Of a stretch of 38,901 nt of DNA, positions 7,363-16,203 are shown piece after piece. This DNA is from Gemmatimonadaceae bacterium. Its GTDB lineage: Bacteria > Gemmatimonadota > Gemmatimonadetes > Gemmatimonadales > Gemmatimonadaceae. The notes under the pieces are model-generated. The model did no database searches. It was not told where the DNA came from and saw only the letters and a program-made list of their open reading frames with translations. Position 1 is the first letter of the stretch. Each line of letters opens with the position of its first letter. Location of the stretch: contig JAICNG010000029.1 of the NCBI GenBank assembly GCA_025931335.1, positions 1 to 38,901 on the forward strand, in the 5' to 3' direction. The position numbers were made by a program, and so were the translations under genes.

Positions 7363-7649
7363 CGCTCCGGGGCCGGTCCCTGGTCGCGCTCGGACTCCTC
7401 GGTTTCGTTCTGATCGCCACAGGCGTCATCTGGCGGAGGGCCGCGGGAATCTCGCAGGCGGCGGACCTGCGAGCACTCGAGCAGCAGGTAGTGCAGCTCG
7501 AGGCGCAGCAGGCACGACTCGAGAACGAGATTCGCGAGGCCTCCAGCCGCTCGACGCTCGCCCCTATTGCCGAGCGGCGGCTCGGGATGCGAGTCCCGAG
7601 TGACACGCAGGTCGTGATCCTTCCGCGCTCCCCCCGCTCCGGCACGTAG
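7344..7649 (+). CDS. ftsL: FtsL-type division protein
   Basis: A 101-residue bitopic membrane protein. The basic head MAKRRIALRGR is followed by one transmembrane helix (SLVALGLLGFVLIATGVIW) and a periplasmic coiled coil (ADLRALEQQVVQLEAQQARLENEI), then a short tail with RRLGMRVPSDTQVVIL. That architecture, and the place between rsmH and the septal transpeptidase, define FtsL, which works with FtsQ and FtsB to activate FtsWI. Sequence conservation in this family is very low, so position counts heavily. ATG 7344 lies inside the end of rsmH; its stop is directly followed by the ftsI ATG. Confidence 0.88.
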   Translation: MAKRRIALRGRSLVALGLLGFVLIATGVIWRRAAGISQAADLRALEQQVVQLEAQQARLENEIREASSRSTLAPIAERRLGMRVPSDTQVVILPRSPRSGT

Positions 7650-9614
7650 ATGCCTCGCCTCACTCGCTCGCAGGTCGTCCACGGCGCGCTCGGCGCATTC
7701 GCCGCGCTGCTCGTCATCCGTGCCGCGCAGGTCCAGCTGTGGGAAGGTCGCGCGTGGGCTGCGCGCGCTCACAAGCAGCACTACGGCGCGAAGGAAATCC
7801 CGGCGCCGCGCGGCACGCTCCTCGATGCGCGGGGAGTTCCACTCGCGCAGAGCCGCGAGCTGGTCAAGCTCTCCATCGCGCCGCAGGAGGTGCGCGACCG
7901 CCGCGTGCTCGGCAAGGCGCTGCGCAAGCTCGGCGTGCCGGCCGGCTGGGTCGCTCGGGCGACCGATGCCAGGCGTAAATGGGTGGTCCTTCCCGGACGG
8001 TACCTCCCGGTCGACGCATCTCCGGTCACCGCGATGCGCGGGGTGTACACCGAGATCGCCATTGACCGCGTGTATGCCCACGGGGAGGCGATGCGTCGCG
8101 TCGTCGGTCGCGTCGATGCGGATGATCAGCCGATCGACGGGCTCGAGCTCGCGCTCGACTCGCTGCTGCGCGGCCAGGAAGGCACGCTGCTCATCGCGCG
8201 CGATGCCCGCGGCCGTCGCGCCGCGTCGCGCGCGGAGTCGGGCCGCGCCCCTGTTCGCGGGCACGAGGTCGTCCTCACCCTGAGCCGTGAGCTCCAGGAC
8301 ATCGCCGAGCGTGCGCTTCGCGATGCGGTCGATCGCATGGGTGCGGCGGGAGGCGACGTCGTCATTCTCGATCCGCACACCGGCGAGCTCCGAGCGCTGG
8401 CGAGTCATCGCACCGACGGCTCCTTCTCCGGTGTACCGGCCCTCAGCGCGCCCTTCGAGCCGGGGTCGACGCTCAAGCCGTTCTTTGCCGCCGCGCTGCT
8501 GGCGGCGGGTCGCGCCACGCCCGACGAGCGCATCGATACGGAGAACGGGGTCTACACGCTGGCCGGCCGCACGATCACCGACGTGCACGCGGAACCGTCG
8601 ATGACGCTGGCCGAAGTGATCCGCTACTCGAGCAACATCGGGATCGTGAAGTTCGCCTCACGGCTCGCGCCTCGCGAGCAGTACGAGGTGCTGCGCGACG
8701 TCGGCTTCGGCACGCCGACCGGAGTTCCATTTCCTTCCGAGGCGGGCGGCACGCTGATGCCGCCTGACGAGTGGACGCGCGTCTCTCCCGCGTCCCTGGC
8801 GATGGGCTACGAGATCGCCGTCACCCCCGTCCAGCTGGCGGTCGCGTATGCGGCGATCGCGAATGGCGGCGAGCTGCTCGAGCCGACCATCGTCCGCGAG
8901 ATTCGGGATCCGAGCGGCGGCGTCCGGTTTCGCCACGTGCGGCGCGTGGTGCGGCGCGTGATGGACGAAGACATCGCCGCGACCGTACGCCGCATGCTGG
9001 TCGGCGCGGTGGAAGACGGCACCGCGGGGCGGGCCGGGCTGGGCAGCTTCTCGGTCGCCGGGAAGACGGGGACGGCGCGCGTCGCTCGCGGCGGCCGCTA
9101 TGTCGCCAGCGAGTACACCGCGTCGTTCGTCGGGTTCTTCCCCGCCGATGCTCCGCAGTATGTCGTGCTGGTGAAGATCGACCGGCCCACGGGCGCTTAC
9201 TACGGTGGGCAAACCGCGGCGCCCGTAACGCGTGCGGTGCTCGAGGCCGCGATCGCGGCGCGCGACGCCGCGCTCGATCGGCGCGCGCTCGCCTCGCGCG
9301 AGTCGCTCGAGGCGCTGGCGAAGGCAGGTCCGCATGCGGAGGATCTGCGTGAGGCCGAGCGCGTGCTCGACGAGCAGCCGCCGGCGCAGTTGGTCGATCT
9401 CCCGCTCGCGCGACACGCCCGCGCGAAGCGCACCCCTGCACGCGCGGTGCCGAACGTGCGCGGGATGCAGCTGCGCGAAGCGGTGCGCACGCTGCACCGC
9501 GCCGGGTTCCGCGTGCAGCTCGCCGCGGCGACGGGCGCGGCATCGGAAACCTGGCCGCACGCGGGCGCGCTGCTGCGCGAGGGATCACTCGTCAGGCTCG
9601 TGAGCGATCGGTGA
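7650..9614 (+). CDS. ftsI: Septal peptidoglycan transpeptidase FtsI/PBP3 with PASTA domain
   Basis: This class B penicillin-binding protein crosslinks septal peptidoglycan together with FtsW. It has 654 residues: an N-terminal transmembrane helix (about residues 9-27), a dimerisation or pedestal domain starting with PAPRGTLLDARGVPLAQS, and the transpeptidase domain with all three motifs intact: STLK at 273-276 (nucleophile Ser273), SSN at 327-329 and KTG at 472-474. A single PASTA domain closes the protein (VPNVRGMQLREAVRTL to the end). One PASTA domain makes it more like SpoVD or Gram-positive division PBPs than E. coli FtsI. It starts immediately after the ftsL stop and overlaps murE by 4 bp (GTGA). 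Confidence 0.95.
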   Translation: MPRLTRSQVVHGALGAFAALLVIRAAQVQLWEGRAWAARAHKQHYGAKEIPAPRGTLLDARGVPLAQSRELVKLSIAPQEVRDRRVLGKALRKLGVPAGWVARATDARRKWVVLPGRYLPVDASPVTAMRGVYTEIAIDRVYAHGEAMRRVVGRVDADDQPIDGLELALDSLLRGQEGTLLIARDARGRRAASRAESGRAPVRGHEVVLTLSRELQDIAERALRDAVDRMGAAGGDVVILDPHTGELRALASHRTDGSFSGVPALSAPFEPGSTLKPFFAAALLAAGRATPDERIDTENGVYTLAGRTITDVHAEPSMTLAEVIRYSSNIGIVKFASRLAPREQYEVLRDVGFGTPTGVPFPSEAGGTLMPPDEWTRVSPASLAMGYEIAVTPVQLAVAYAAIANGGELLEPTIVREIRDPSGGVRFRHVRRVVRRVMDEDIAATVRRMLVGAVEDGTAGRAGLGSFSVAGKTGTARVARGGRYVASEYTASFVGFFPADAPQYVVLVKIDRPTGAYYGGQTAAPVTRAVLEAAIAARDAALDRRALASRESLEALAKAGPHAEDLREAERVLDEQPPAQLVDLPLARHARAKRTPARAVPNVRGMQLREAVRTLHRAGFRVQLAAATGAASETWPHAGALLREGSLVRLVSDR

Positions 9615-11128
9615 GGTCGGTCGCCGGCGCGGAGGACGTCGGCTCGACGGCGCTCGCGCCCATCGTCGCCGCCTTGCGCCGCGCCGACCTGTTGATCGAC
9701 ACCGCCGGAACGCTTCCCCCGAACGTGTCGGACATCGTCGATGACTCGCGCGCGGTGCGGCCGGGCGCTCTGTTCGTCGCCGTCCGGGGCACCGAGCGGG
9801 ACGGACACGACTATCTGCCCGATGCGCGCGGGCGCGGGGCGACCGCGGCGATCGTCGAGGATGCGGCGCGCCGGGAGCTGCCGGCGATCGTCGTCAGCGA
9901 CGGCCGCCGAGCGGCCGCGATCGCCGCCGCCGCCTTCTTCGGTGAGCCGGGCTCGGCCATTCGCGGGGTCGCGGTCACCGGGACGAACGGGAAGACGACG
10001 ACCGTCGGGATGCTTCGCCATCTGCTCGACGAGCCCACCGCCGCGAGCGCCTCGATCGGCACCATCGGCGTGCTCATCGGAAGTGCGGGCGTGCCCCTCG
10101 ACGGCGGCGCGGGCCTCACGACTCCCGGCCCGATCGAGCTGCAACGCGTTCTGCGCACCCTGGGCGCGCGCGGCGTGCGCACGGTCGCGATGGAGGTGTC
10201 GTCCCACTCCCTCGAGCAGCGCCGCATCGAGGGAATGCGGTTCGAGACGGCGGTGTTTACCAACCTCACCCGCGATCATCTCGACTATCATGGGACCATG
10301 GAGCTGTACTTTGCCGCGAAGGCGCGCCTGGTCTCCCACCTGTCGCCGAAGGGCGTCGCCGTCGTCAATGCCGATGACGTCGCGTGGACCGCTCTGCCGC
10401 CGGCGCCGAGGCGCCTGCGATTCGGCTCGCGCGGACAGGGGGCCGAGGTCTGGGCCGATGACGTTCGCTATACGCCGCGCGGTAGCGCGTGGACGCTCGT
10501 CGTCGAGCCGTCCCAGGTGACCGGGCGCGAGACGCAGCGCGCGGCGGTCGCCCTCCCGCTCATCGGAGACTTCAACGTCGTCAACGCGCTCGGGGCCGCT
10601 GCCGCGGGGATCGCGATGGGCCTGTCGGTCGATGTCGTCGCACGACGGCTGGCGACGCTGCCCCAGGTCCCCGGTCGCCTCGAGATCGTTCTCGAGCATC
10701 CCACCGTGCTTCGCGATTACGCCCACACGCCGGATGCCCTGGAGCGTGCCCTGCACGCCGTGCGGCCGTTCGTGGAGGGACGCCTCACCGTCGTCTTCGG
10801 GTGCGGCGGCGATCGGGACCGCGGGAAGCGGCCGGTGATGGGTGGCATCGCCGAACGCCTGGCGGATCACGTGATCCTCACCAGCGACAATCCCCGCACG
10901 GAGGATCCGGAGCGAATCCTCGACGAGATCGAGGCGGGGATGCAGCGGGACCACGAGCGCATCGAGGATCGGCGCGAGGCCATCGCGCGAGCGCTCGGCG
11001 GTGCCTCACGCAACGACGTGATTCTCCTCGCGGGAAAGGGACACGAGACCTACCAGATTCGCGGGACGGCGCGCCTGCCGTTCGACGAACGGGAAATCGT
11101 GCGCGAGCTCGCGGGTCCCGGACAGTGA
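9611..11128 (+). CDS. murE: UDP-MurNAc-L-Ala-D-Glu:meso-diaminopimelate ligase MurE
   Basis: MurE adds the third amino acid of the peptide stem in the cytoplasm. The 505-residue protein shows the three Mur ligase domains: an N-terminal UDP-substrate domain (VSDIVDDSRAVRPGALFVAV), a central ATPase with TGTNGKT at 123-129 (Lys128 in the P-loop) and a C-terminal domain opening around YAHTPDALERAL. The tetrapeptide DNPR at 426-429 is the signature of enzymes that use meso-diaminopimelate, so the wall is of the A1-gamma type. The start is GTG 9611, overlapping the ftsI stop. The 3' end overlaps murF in the same fashion. Confidence 0.97.
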   Translation: MRSVAGAEDVGSTALAPIVAALRRADLLIDTAGTLPPNVSDIVDDSRAVRPGALFVAVRGTERDGHDYLPDARGRGATAAIVEDAARRELPAIVVSDGRRAAAIAAAAFFGEPGSAIRGVAVTGTNGKTTTVGMLRHLLDEPTAASASIGTIGVLIGSAGVPLDGGAGLTTPGPIELQRVLRTLGARGVRTVAMEVSSHSLEQRRIEGMRFETAVFTNLTRDHLDYHGTMELYFAAKARLVSHLSPKGVAVVNADDVAWTALPPAPRRLRFGSRGQGAEVWADDVRYTPRGSAWTLVVEPSQVTGRETQRAAVALPLIGDFNVVNALGAAAAGIAMGLSVDVVARRLATLPQVPGRLEIVLEHPTVLRDYAHTPDALERALHAVRPFVEGRLTVVFGCGGDRDRGKRPVMGGIAERLADHVILTSDNPRTEDPERILDEIEAGMQRDHERIEDRREAIARALGGASRNDVILLAGKGHETYQIRGTARLPFDEREIVRELAGPGQ

Positions 11129-12504
11129 CGGCCTCGTTCTGGTCCCTCGACCGCGTCGCCGCCGCCCTCGGTGACGCCTTTCCCTCCGAGCGAGCGCGCA
11201 CGCAATGGCCGCGCGGGCAGACGATGTTGCAGGGCGTGTCCACCGACACGCGCCAGATCGCGAAGGGAGACCTGTTCGTCGCGCTCGCCGGAGAGCGCTT
11301 CGACGCGCACGACTTCCTCGCCGACGCAGTCGCCAAGGGCGCATCCGCTCTCATCGTGTCGAGGCCCGAGCGTACCGCCGGGCTCGGCGTGCCGGTGTTC
11401 GCCGTGTCTGACACGACCGTCGCGCTCGGAGCCCTTGGCAGGTTCCGGCGCCGCGCGTGGGGAAAGGCGCTCGTCGCCATCACCGGCACGAATGGCAAGA
11501 CGAGCACGAAGGACCTCACGCGGGCGGCGCTCGGCGCGGCGCTCGACGTGCACGCCACCACCGGCAACCTGAACAACCGGATTGGCGTGCCCCTCACGCT
11601 CCTCGCGCTTCGCGACGAAGCCGACATCGCCGTCTGCGAGATGGGGATGAGCATTCCCGGTGAGATCGCGACGCTGCGCGCGATCGCCGAGCCCGACATC
11701 GCGGTGGTGACCTCGGTCGCCGAAGGGCATCTCGAGGGGCTGGGCAGCCTCGAGGGCGTGATGCGCGAGAAGGTCTCCATCTTCGACGGTGTGGGCGTCG
11801 GCGTCGTGCCCGCCGCGCAGCCCGAGATCGCCGACGCCGCGAAAGGGCGCGCGCGTCGGTTGGTGGTGGCCGGGCTCGAGTCCGGCGACCTCCACGCCGA
11901 CGACTGGACGGTGGAGGAGAGTGGTCTGGGCCGCCTGACCGTGAAGGGGGTGACGGTTCGTCCACCGCTGCGCGGCTTTCACAACCTGCGCAACACCATG
12001 CTCGCGCTCGCGGTTGCGCAGGAGTGCGGCGTGGCGCTGGAGCTGGCCGCGGAGGGGATCGCGGCCATGCCGGTGCCTTCGATGCGCCTGGCGTGGGAAC
12101 AGCTCGGCAGGGCGACGCTGATCAACGACGCGTACAACGCGAACCCGGGATCGATGCGGGCGGCGATCGAGCTTCTTGATTCCGTCGGGCGAGGACGGCA
12201 ACGGGTTGCCGTCCTCGGCGGGATGCGGGAGCTGGGCGCGCATGCGGAGCGGTTGCACGCGGAGATTGCCGATCGAGCCCTTCGCTCGTCCATAGAAGTC
12301 GTGGCCGGTGTGGGGGAGATGGGCGACGCGTTGCGTCGCGCGGGGCGGGACGATGCGCGGGTGGTGGCCGCGCCGGACATCGATGAGCTGTGGCAGACCC
12401 TCGCGCCACGACTCGCTCCCGATGCGGTGATTCTCCTCAAGGCGTCGCGGGGCGTGAAGCTCGAGCGACTCGTTCCTCACCTCACTGCCTGGGCCAACGG
12501 TTAG
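11125..12504 (+). CDS. murF: UDP-MurNAc-tripeptide:D-alanyl-D-alanine ligase MurF
   Basis: MurF attaches D-Ala-D-Ala to finish the UDP-MurNAc-pentapeptide. The 459-residue protein has the murF-type N-terminus (GVSTDTRQIAKGDLFVALAGERFDAHDF), the ATP loop GTNGKT at 121-126 followed by STKD, the substrate-loop region TTGNLNNRIGVPLTLL, which is very typical of MurF, and INDAYNANPGSMRAAI near the C-terminal domain. The reading frame is open far upstream, but GTG 11125 overlapping the murE stop is consistent with the coupling seen across the cluster and with family length. Its stop overlaps the mraY GTG by one base. Confidence 0.96.
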   Translation: MTASFWSLDRVAAALGDAFPSERARTQWPRGQTMLQGVSTDTRQIAKGDLFVALAGERFDAHDFLADAVAKGASALIVSRPERTAGLGVPVFAVSDTTVALGALGRFRRRAWGKALVAITGTNGKTSTKDLTRAALGAALDVHATTGNLNNRIGVPLTLLALRDEADIAVCEMGMSIPGEIATLRAIAEPDIAVVTSVAEGHLEGLGSLEGVMREKVSIFDGVGVGVVPAAQPEIADAAKGRARRLVVAGLESGDLHADDWTVEESGLGRLTVKGVTVRPPLRGFHNLRNTMLALAVAQECGVALELAAEGIAAMPVPSMRLAWEQLGRATLINDAYNANPGSMRAAIELLDSVGRGRQRVAVLGGMRELGAHAERLHAEIADRALRSSIEVVAGVGEMGDALRRAGRDDARVVAAPDIDELWQTLAPRLAPDAVILLKASRGVKLERLVPHLTAWANG

Positions 12505-13637
12505 TGCTCTACCACCTGCTCACCCCGCTCACCGAGTACTGGGGCGCACTGCGCCTCTTCAACTACATCACCTTCCGCGCGGCCGGCGCGGTGGTGACGG
12601 CGATCGTGATGGCGTTCCTCGTGGGACCGCCGATCATCCGCCGGCTGCGGGGGATGCAGATCCACCAGGTCATTCGCGAGGGCACGCCGGACTCGCACCA
12701 GGAGAAGAAGGCCACGCCGACGATGGGCGGGCTGATCATCCTGCTCGCCGCGATCGTCCCGACGCTGCTCTGGGCGCGGCTGACCAACCGCTACGTGTGG
12801 CTGGCGCTGTTCGTGACGGCCTGGATGGGTGGCATCGGTTTCCTCGACGACTACCTGAAGCTCAAGCAGAAGCGGGAAGGGAAGAAGAACGAGGGGCTGG
12901 TCGAGCGGTACAAGCTCATCGGACAGCTGTCGCTCGGCACCATCCTCGGCCTGTACCTGTGGCTGTTCCCGCTGTCGACGCTCCCCGGGGCGTCGACGAC
13001 GCTTCCATTCTACAAGTACATCCTCATCGTCCCCTGGTTCGCGTGGATGTACGTGCCGTTCGTCGCGTTCATTCTCACCGGCACCAGCAACGCGGTGAAT
13101 CTCACCGATGGGCTGGACGGTCTGGCGTCGGGCCTGGTCGCGATCGCTGCCGGGACCTTCGCGCTCTTCGCCTACCTCATCGGCCGAATCGACGCCAGCC
13201 AGTACCTCGGGATCTACTACCTGCGCGGGGCCGGAGAGCTCACGGTGTTCTGCGTCGCGCTGTTCGGCGCCTGTGTCGGGTTCCTCTGGTACAACGCGAA
13301 GCCGGCGCAGGTGTTCATGGGCGACACGGGTGCGCTGGCCCTCGGCGGGGCGTTAGGCGCGGTGGCCATCCTCCTCAAGTCGGAGTTCCTGCTCCTGCTC
13401 ATCGGGGGCGTCTTCGTCGCGGAGACGCTGTCGGTGATCCTGCAGCGGACGGTCTTCAAGTATCGGAAGCGCCGTTACGGCGTCGAGTATGCGCGGCAGC
13501 ACCGGGTGTTCCGGCGCGCGCCGCTGCATCACCACTTCGAGATGCTCGGATGGCCGGAAACGCAGGTGGTCGTGCGGTTCTGGATCCTCGGCATCTTCTG
13601 CGCGTTCATCGCGCTCAGCACCCTGAAGCTGCGATGA
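12504..13637 (+). CDS. mraY: Phospho-N-acetylmuramoyl-pentapeptide transferase MraY
   Basis: MraY transfers phospho-MurNAc-pentapeptide to undecaprenyl phosphate, giving lipid I on the inner leaflet. It has 377 residues and about ten transmembrane helices. The family opening (LFNYITFRA), the GTPTMGG-like segment KATPTMGGLIIL, the aspartate pair FLDDYLK, the loop NLTDGLDGLASG and MGDTGALALGG are all present, as is the final HHHFEMLGWPE with its three histidines. The start is GTG 12504 (TAGTG overlap with murF), giving LYHLLTPLTEY, which aligns with known N-termini. The end overlaps murD as ATGA. Confidence 0.97.
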   Translation: MLYHLLTPLTEYWGALRLFNYITFRAAGAVVTAIVMAFLVGPPIIRRLRGMQIHQVIREGTPDSHQEKKATPTMGGLIILLAAIVPTLLWARLTNRYVWLALFVTAWMGGIGFLDDYLKLKQKREGKKNEGLVERYKLIGQLSLGTILGLYLWLFPLSTLPGASTTLPFYKYILIVPWFAWMYVPFVAFILTGTSNAVNLTDGLDGLASGLVAIAAGTFALFAYLIGRIDASQYLGIYYLRGAGELTVFCVALFGACVGFLWYNAKPAQVFMGDTGALALGGALGAVAILLKSEFLLLLIGGVFVAETLSVILQRTVFKYRKRRYGVEYARQHRVFRRAPLHHHFEMLGWPETQVVVRFWILGIFCAFIALSTLKLR

Positions 13638-15016
13638 TCAGCCTCCCGGACAAATGGCGCGGCGGTGAGATCGCCGTCATTGGACTGGGAAAGAGTGGTG
13701 TCGCCGCCGCGCGGCTGCTGCGGCGCGAGGGCATGCGCGTGTACGCGTCCGACGCCGGATCATCGGATGCGGTGCGCGACGGGGCGAAGGCCCTTCGCGC
13801 CGAGGGGGCCGACGCCGACATCGGCTCGCACGATCTCGAGCGCATCGCGCGCGCGTCGCTCGTCGTGGCCAGCCCGGGGGTTCCCCCCGACGCACCCCCG
13901 CTCGAGCGCGCCCGCGAGGCGCGGGTGCCGGTGGTCAGCGAGATCGAGATCGCCTTGCGTGCGCTGCCGGAAGCGAAGGTCATCGCCGTGACGGGCACGA
14001 ACGGGAAGACGACGACCACCGCCCTCGTCGGGCACCTGCTGCGCGCGATCGGGCTCGACGCGATCGATGCCGGCAACATCGGGACCCCGCTCGCCGCGGT
14101 GGCGATGGATCGAAAGCCGCCACGGTGGGTCGCGCTGGAGCTGTCGTCGTTCCAGCTGCACGACACGCCCGGAATCGCCCCGACGGTCGGAGTGCTCACC
14201 AACCTCGCCCCCGACCATCTCGACCGGTATGCGACGGTCGAGGAGTACTACGCCGACAAGAAGCTGCTGTTTCGGAACGCGCGGACGATCTCGAAGTGGG
14301 TGGTGAACGGAGACGATCGCGCCGCGATCGATCTCGCTCGTGAGGCGGTCGGAGCGCACAAGCACTTCTCGCTGAAGCAGGCCGACGCGGATGCCACGTA
14401 CGATCGCGCGCACGACATGCTCGTCGTCGGGGGGGCGCCGGTGCTGCCGCGCCGCGAGCTCAACCTGTTCGGCGATCACAACGTCGCCAACGCGTTGGCG
14501 GCGTCGCTCGCCGTCATGATCGCCGACAAGGGGAACGCGACCCCGGAGGCGCGCGCCCGCATTGGGGACGGCCTGCGCACCTTTCACGCGCTCAAGCATC
14601 GGCTCGAGATCGCCGGCGAGTCCAATGGCGTCATGTGGATCAACGACTCGAAGGCCACCAACATCAGCTCGACGCTCGTGGCCATCCAGGGAATGACCAG
14701 GCCGACGATTCTGTTGCTGGGGGGACGTCACAAGGGAGAGCCGTATCGCGCGCTCGCCGAGCCGCTGCGGAAGACCGGCAAAGCGGTGCTCGCGTACGGG
14801 GAAGCCGCGCCGATCATCGAGCAGGATCTGCGTGGCGTCGTCCCGCTCGAGCGACTCGGCTCCGACTTCGACGCCGTGATCGCTCGCGCGCGCAGTCTCG
14901 CGACGCCGGGCGACGTCGTGCTGTTGTCTCCGGCGTGCTCGAGCTACGACATGTTCAAGAACTACGAGGAGCGAGGCGCCGCGTTCAAGCGACTCGCGGT
15001 GGGAGGATGGCAATAA
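13634..15016 (+). CDS. murD: UDP-MurNAc-L-alanine:D-glutamate ligase MurD
   Basis: MurD adds D-Glu to UDP-MurNAc-L-Ala in the cytoplasm. It has 460 residues. The N-terminal Rossmann-like domain opens with IAVIGLGKSGVAAARLLRREG. The ATPase loop is GTNGKT at 121-126, followed by TTTALVGHLL. ALELSSFQLHDT and LTNLAPDHLDRY are standard MurD segments, and INDSKATN in the C-terminal domain is particularly diagnostic. ATG 13634 overlaps the mraY stop. The gene ends TAA, overlapping the ftsW ATG as TAATG. Confidence 0.97.
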   Translation: MISLPDKWRGGEIAVIGLGKSGVAAARLLRREGMRVYASDAGSSDAVRDGAKALRAEGADADIGSHDLERIARASLVVASPGVPPDAPPLERAREARVPVVSEIEIALRALPEAKVIAVTGTNGKTTTTALVGHLLRAIGLDAIDAGNIGTPLAAVAMDRKPPRWVALELSSFQLHDTPGIAPTVGVLTNLAPDHLDRYATVEEYYADKKLLFRNARTISKWVVNGDDRAAIDLAREAVGAHKHFSLKQADADATYDRAHDMLVVGGAPVLPRRELNLFGDHNVANALAASLAVMIADKGNATPEARARIGDGLRTFHALKHRLEIAGESNGVMWINDSKATNISSTLVAIQGMTRPTILLLGGRHKGEPYRALAEPLRKTGKAVLAYGEAAPIIEQDLRGVVPLERLGSDFDAVIARARSLATPGDVVLLSPACSSYDMFKNYEERGAAFKRLAVGGWQ

Positions 15017-16203
15017 TGGGAGCGGTAGCATTCGCGCACGATCGCACGCGCTGGCGCATGAGCGTCGAGGCCCGAGCGCTCGTGCTCGTCACCGCGGCGC
15101 TTCTGGCGTTCGGCCTCGTCGTGCTGTACAGCTCGAGCGCGGTGCTGGCCTTGCAGGAAGGACATTCGAGCGCTCACTACCTGATTCGCCAGGTGATCGG
15201 CGCGGCGGCGGGGTGTGTCGTCTTCGCCATCGCGGCAAAGACGGACGCGGAGAAATGGCGGATCTGGGCGTGGCCGCTGATGGGTCTGAGCATGCTCCTG
15301 CTCCTCGTCGTCATCCTGCCGTTCACGGAAGCCATCGCGCCGCGCCTCAATGGATCGCGGCGCTGGCTGACGCTCGGCGCCACCGTGCAGCCGTCGGAGC
15401 TCGCGAAGTTGGCGGTGGTGGCGTGGACGGCGATGCTCGTCGTTAAGAAGGGCGACAAGCTCCGCGGGCTCACGAAAGGGCTGCTGCCGTTTCTCCTCGT
15501 CGTGGGCGTGCTCGACCTCCTCGTCATCCTCGAGCCCGACCTGTCGATGGCGATGATGTTCACGATGCTCATGGGGCTCGTGCTCTTCGCGGGTGGCGTT
15601 CGGATCGGCCACTTCGTGGTGCTCGGCGTGCTGGCGATTCCCGTCCTGTGGCGCGAGATGGAGCGTGTGCAGTACGCGCTGCTTCGCCTCACGAGCTTTC
15701 TCGACCCGGGCGCGGCACCCGCCGAGGCGCACTATCAGCTGCGGCAGTCGTTGATCGCGGTCGGATCGGGTCGGCTGTTCGGTGTCGGATACGGCGAAGG
15801 ACGCCAGCAGACAGGCTTTCTGCCGTATCCGTTCAACGATTTCATCGCGAGCAACGTGGGGGAGGAGTGGGGCTTCCTGGGCCTCCTCGTGCTCGTCGCC
15901 GGCTTCACGATCTACGGCGTGCTGGGATTCCGTATTGCGGCGATGGCGCGCACGAAGTTCCAGCAGCTGCTCGCGCTCGGGCTCACCGCGACGACGGTGG
16001 TCACCGCCTATCTCCACGTTGGCGTCGTGATCGGACTCCTGCCCACCACGGGGTTGACGCTGCCGTTCTTCAGCTACGGTCGCTCGAACCTCGTCCTTTC
16101 GCTCCTCATCACGGGGATTCTCGTCAACATCGCCAGCCGTCATGAGCGCGTCGTCGGCGCCACGGCCAGCGATCCGGTGACGCTCGCGCACGCGCGCGCA
16201 TGA
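15016..16203 (+). CDS. ftsW: Peptidoglycan glycosyltransferase FtsW (SEDS family)
   Basis: FtsW polymerises septal glycan strands from lipid II as partner of FtsI. About 395 residues with some ten transmembrane helices. SEDS signatures include VLYSSSAVLA in the first helix, GSRRWLTLGATVQPSELAKLA, LEPDLSMAMMF, and the late TTGLTLPFFSYGRSNLVLSLL. The ATG at 15016 is chosen: GGAGG at 15002-15006 sits 9 bases upstream, and the codon overlaps the murD TAA. An in-frame ATG at 15007 is possible. The stop overlaps murG as ATGA. Confidence 0.95.
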   Translation: MGAVAFAHDRTRWRMSVEARALVLVTAALLAFGLVVLYSSSAVLALQEGHSSAHYLIRQVIGAAAGCVVFAIAAKTDAEKWRIWAWPLMGLSMLLLLVVILPFTEAIAPRLNGSRRWLTLGATVQPSELAKLAVVAWTAMLVVKKGDKLRGLTKGLLPFLLVVGVLDLLVILEPDLSMAMMFTMLMGLVLFAGGVRIGHFVVLGVLAIPVLWREMERVQYALLRLTSFLDPGAAPAEAHYQLRQSLIAVGSGRLFGVGYGEGRQQTGFLPYPFNDFIASNVGEEWGFLGLLVLVAGFTIYGVLGFRIAAMARTKFQQLLALGLTATTVVTAYLHVGVVIGLLPTTGLTLPFFSYGRSNLVLSLLITGILVNIASRHERVVGATASDPVTLAHARA

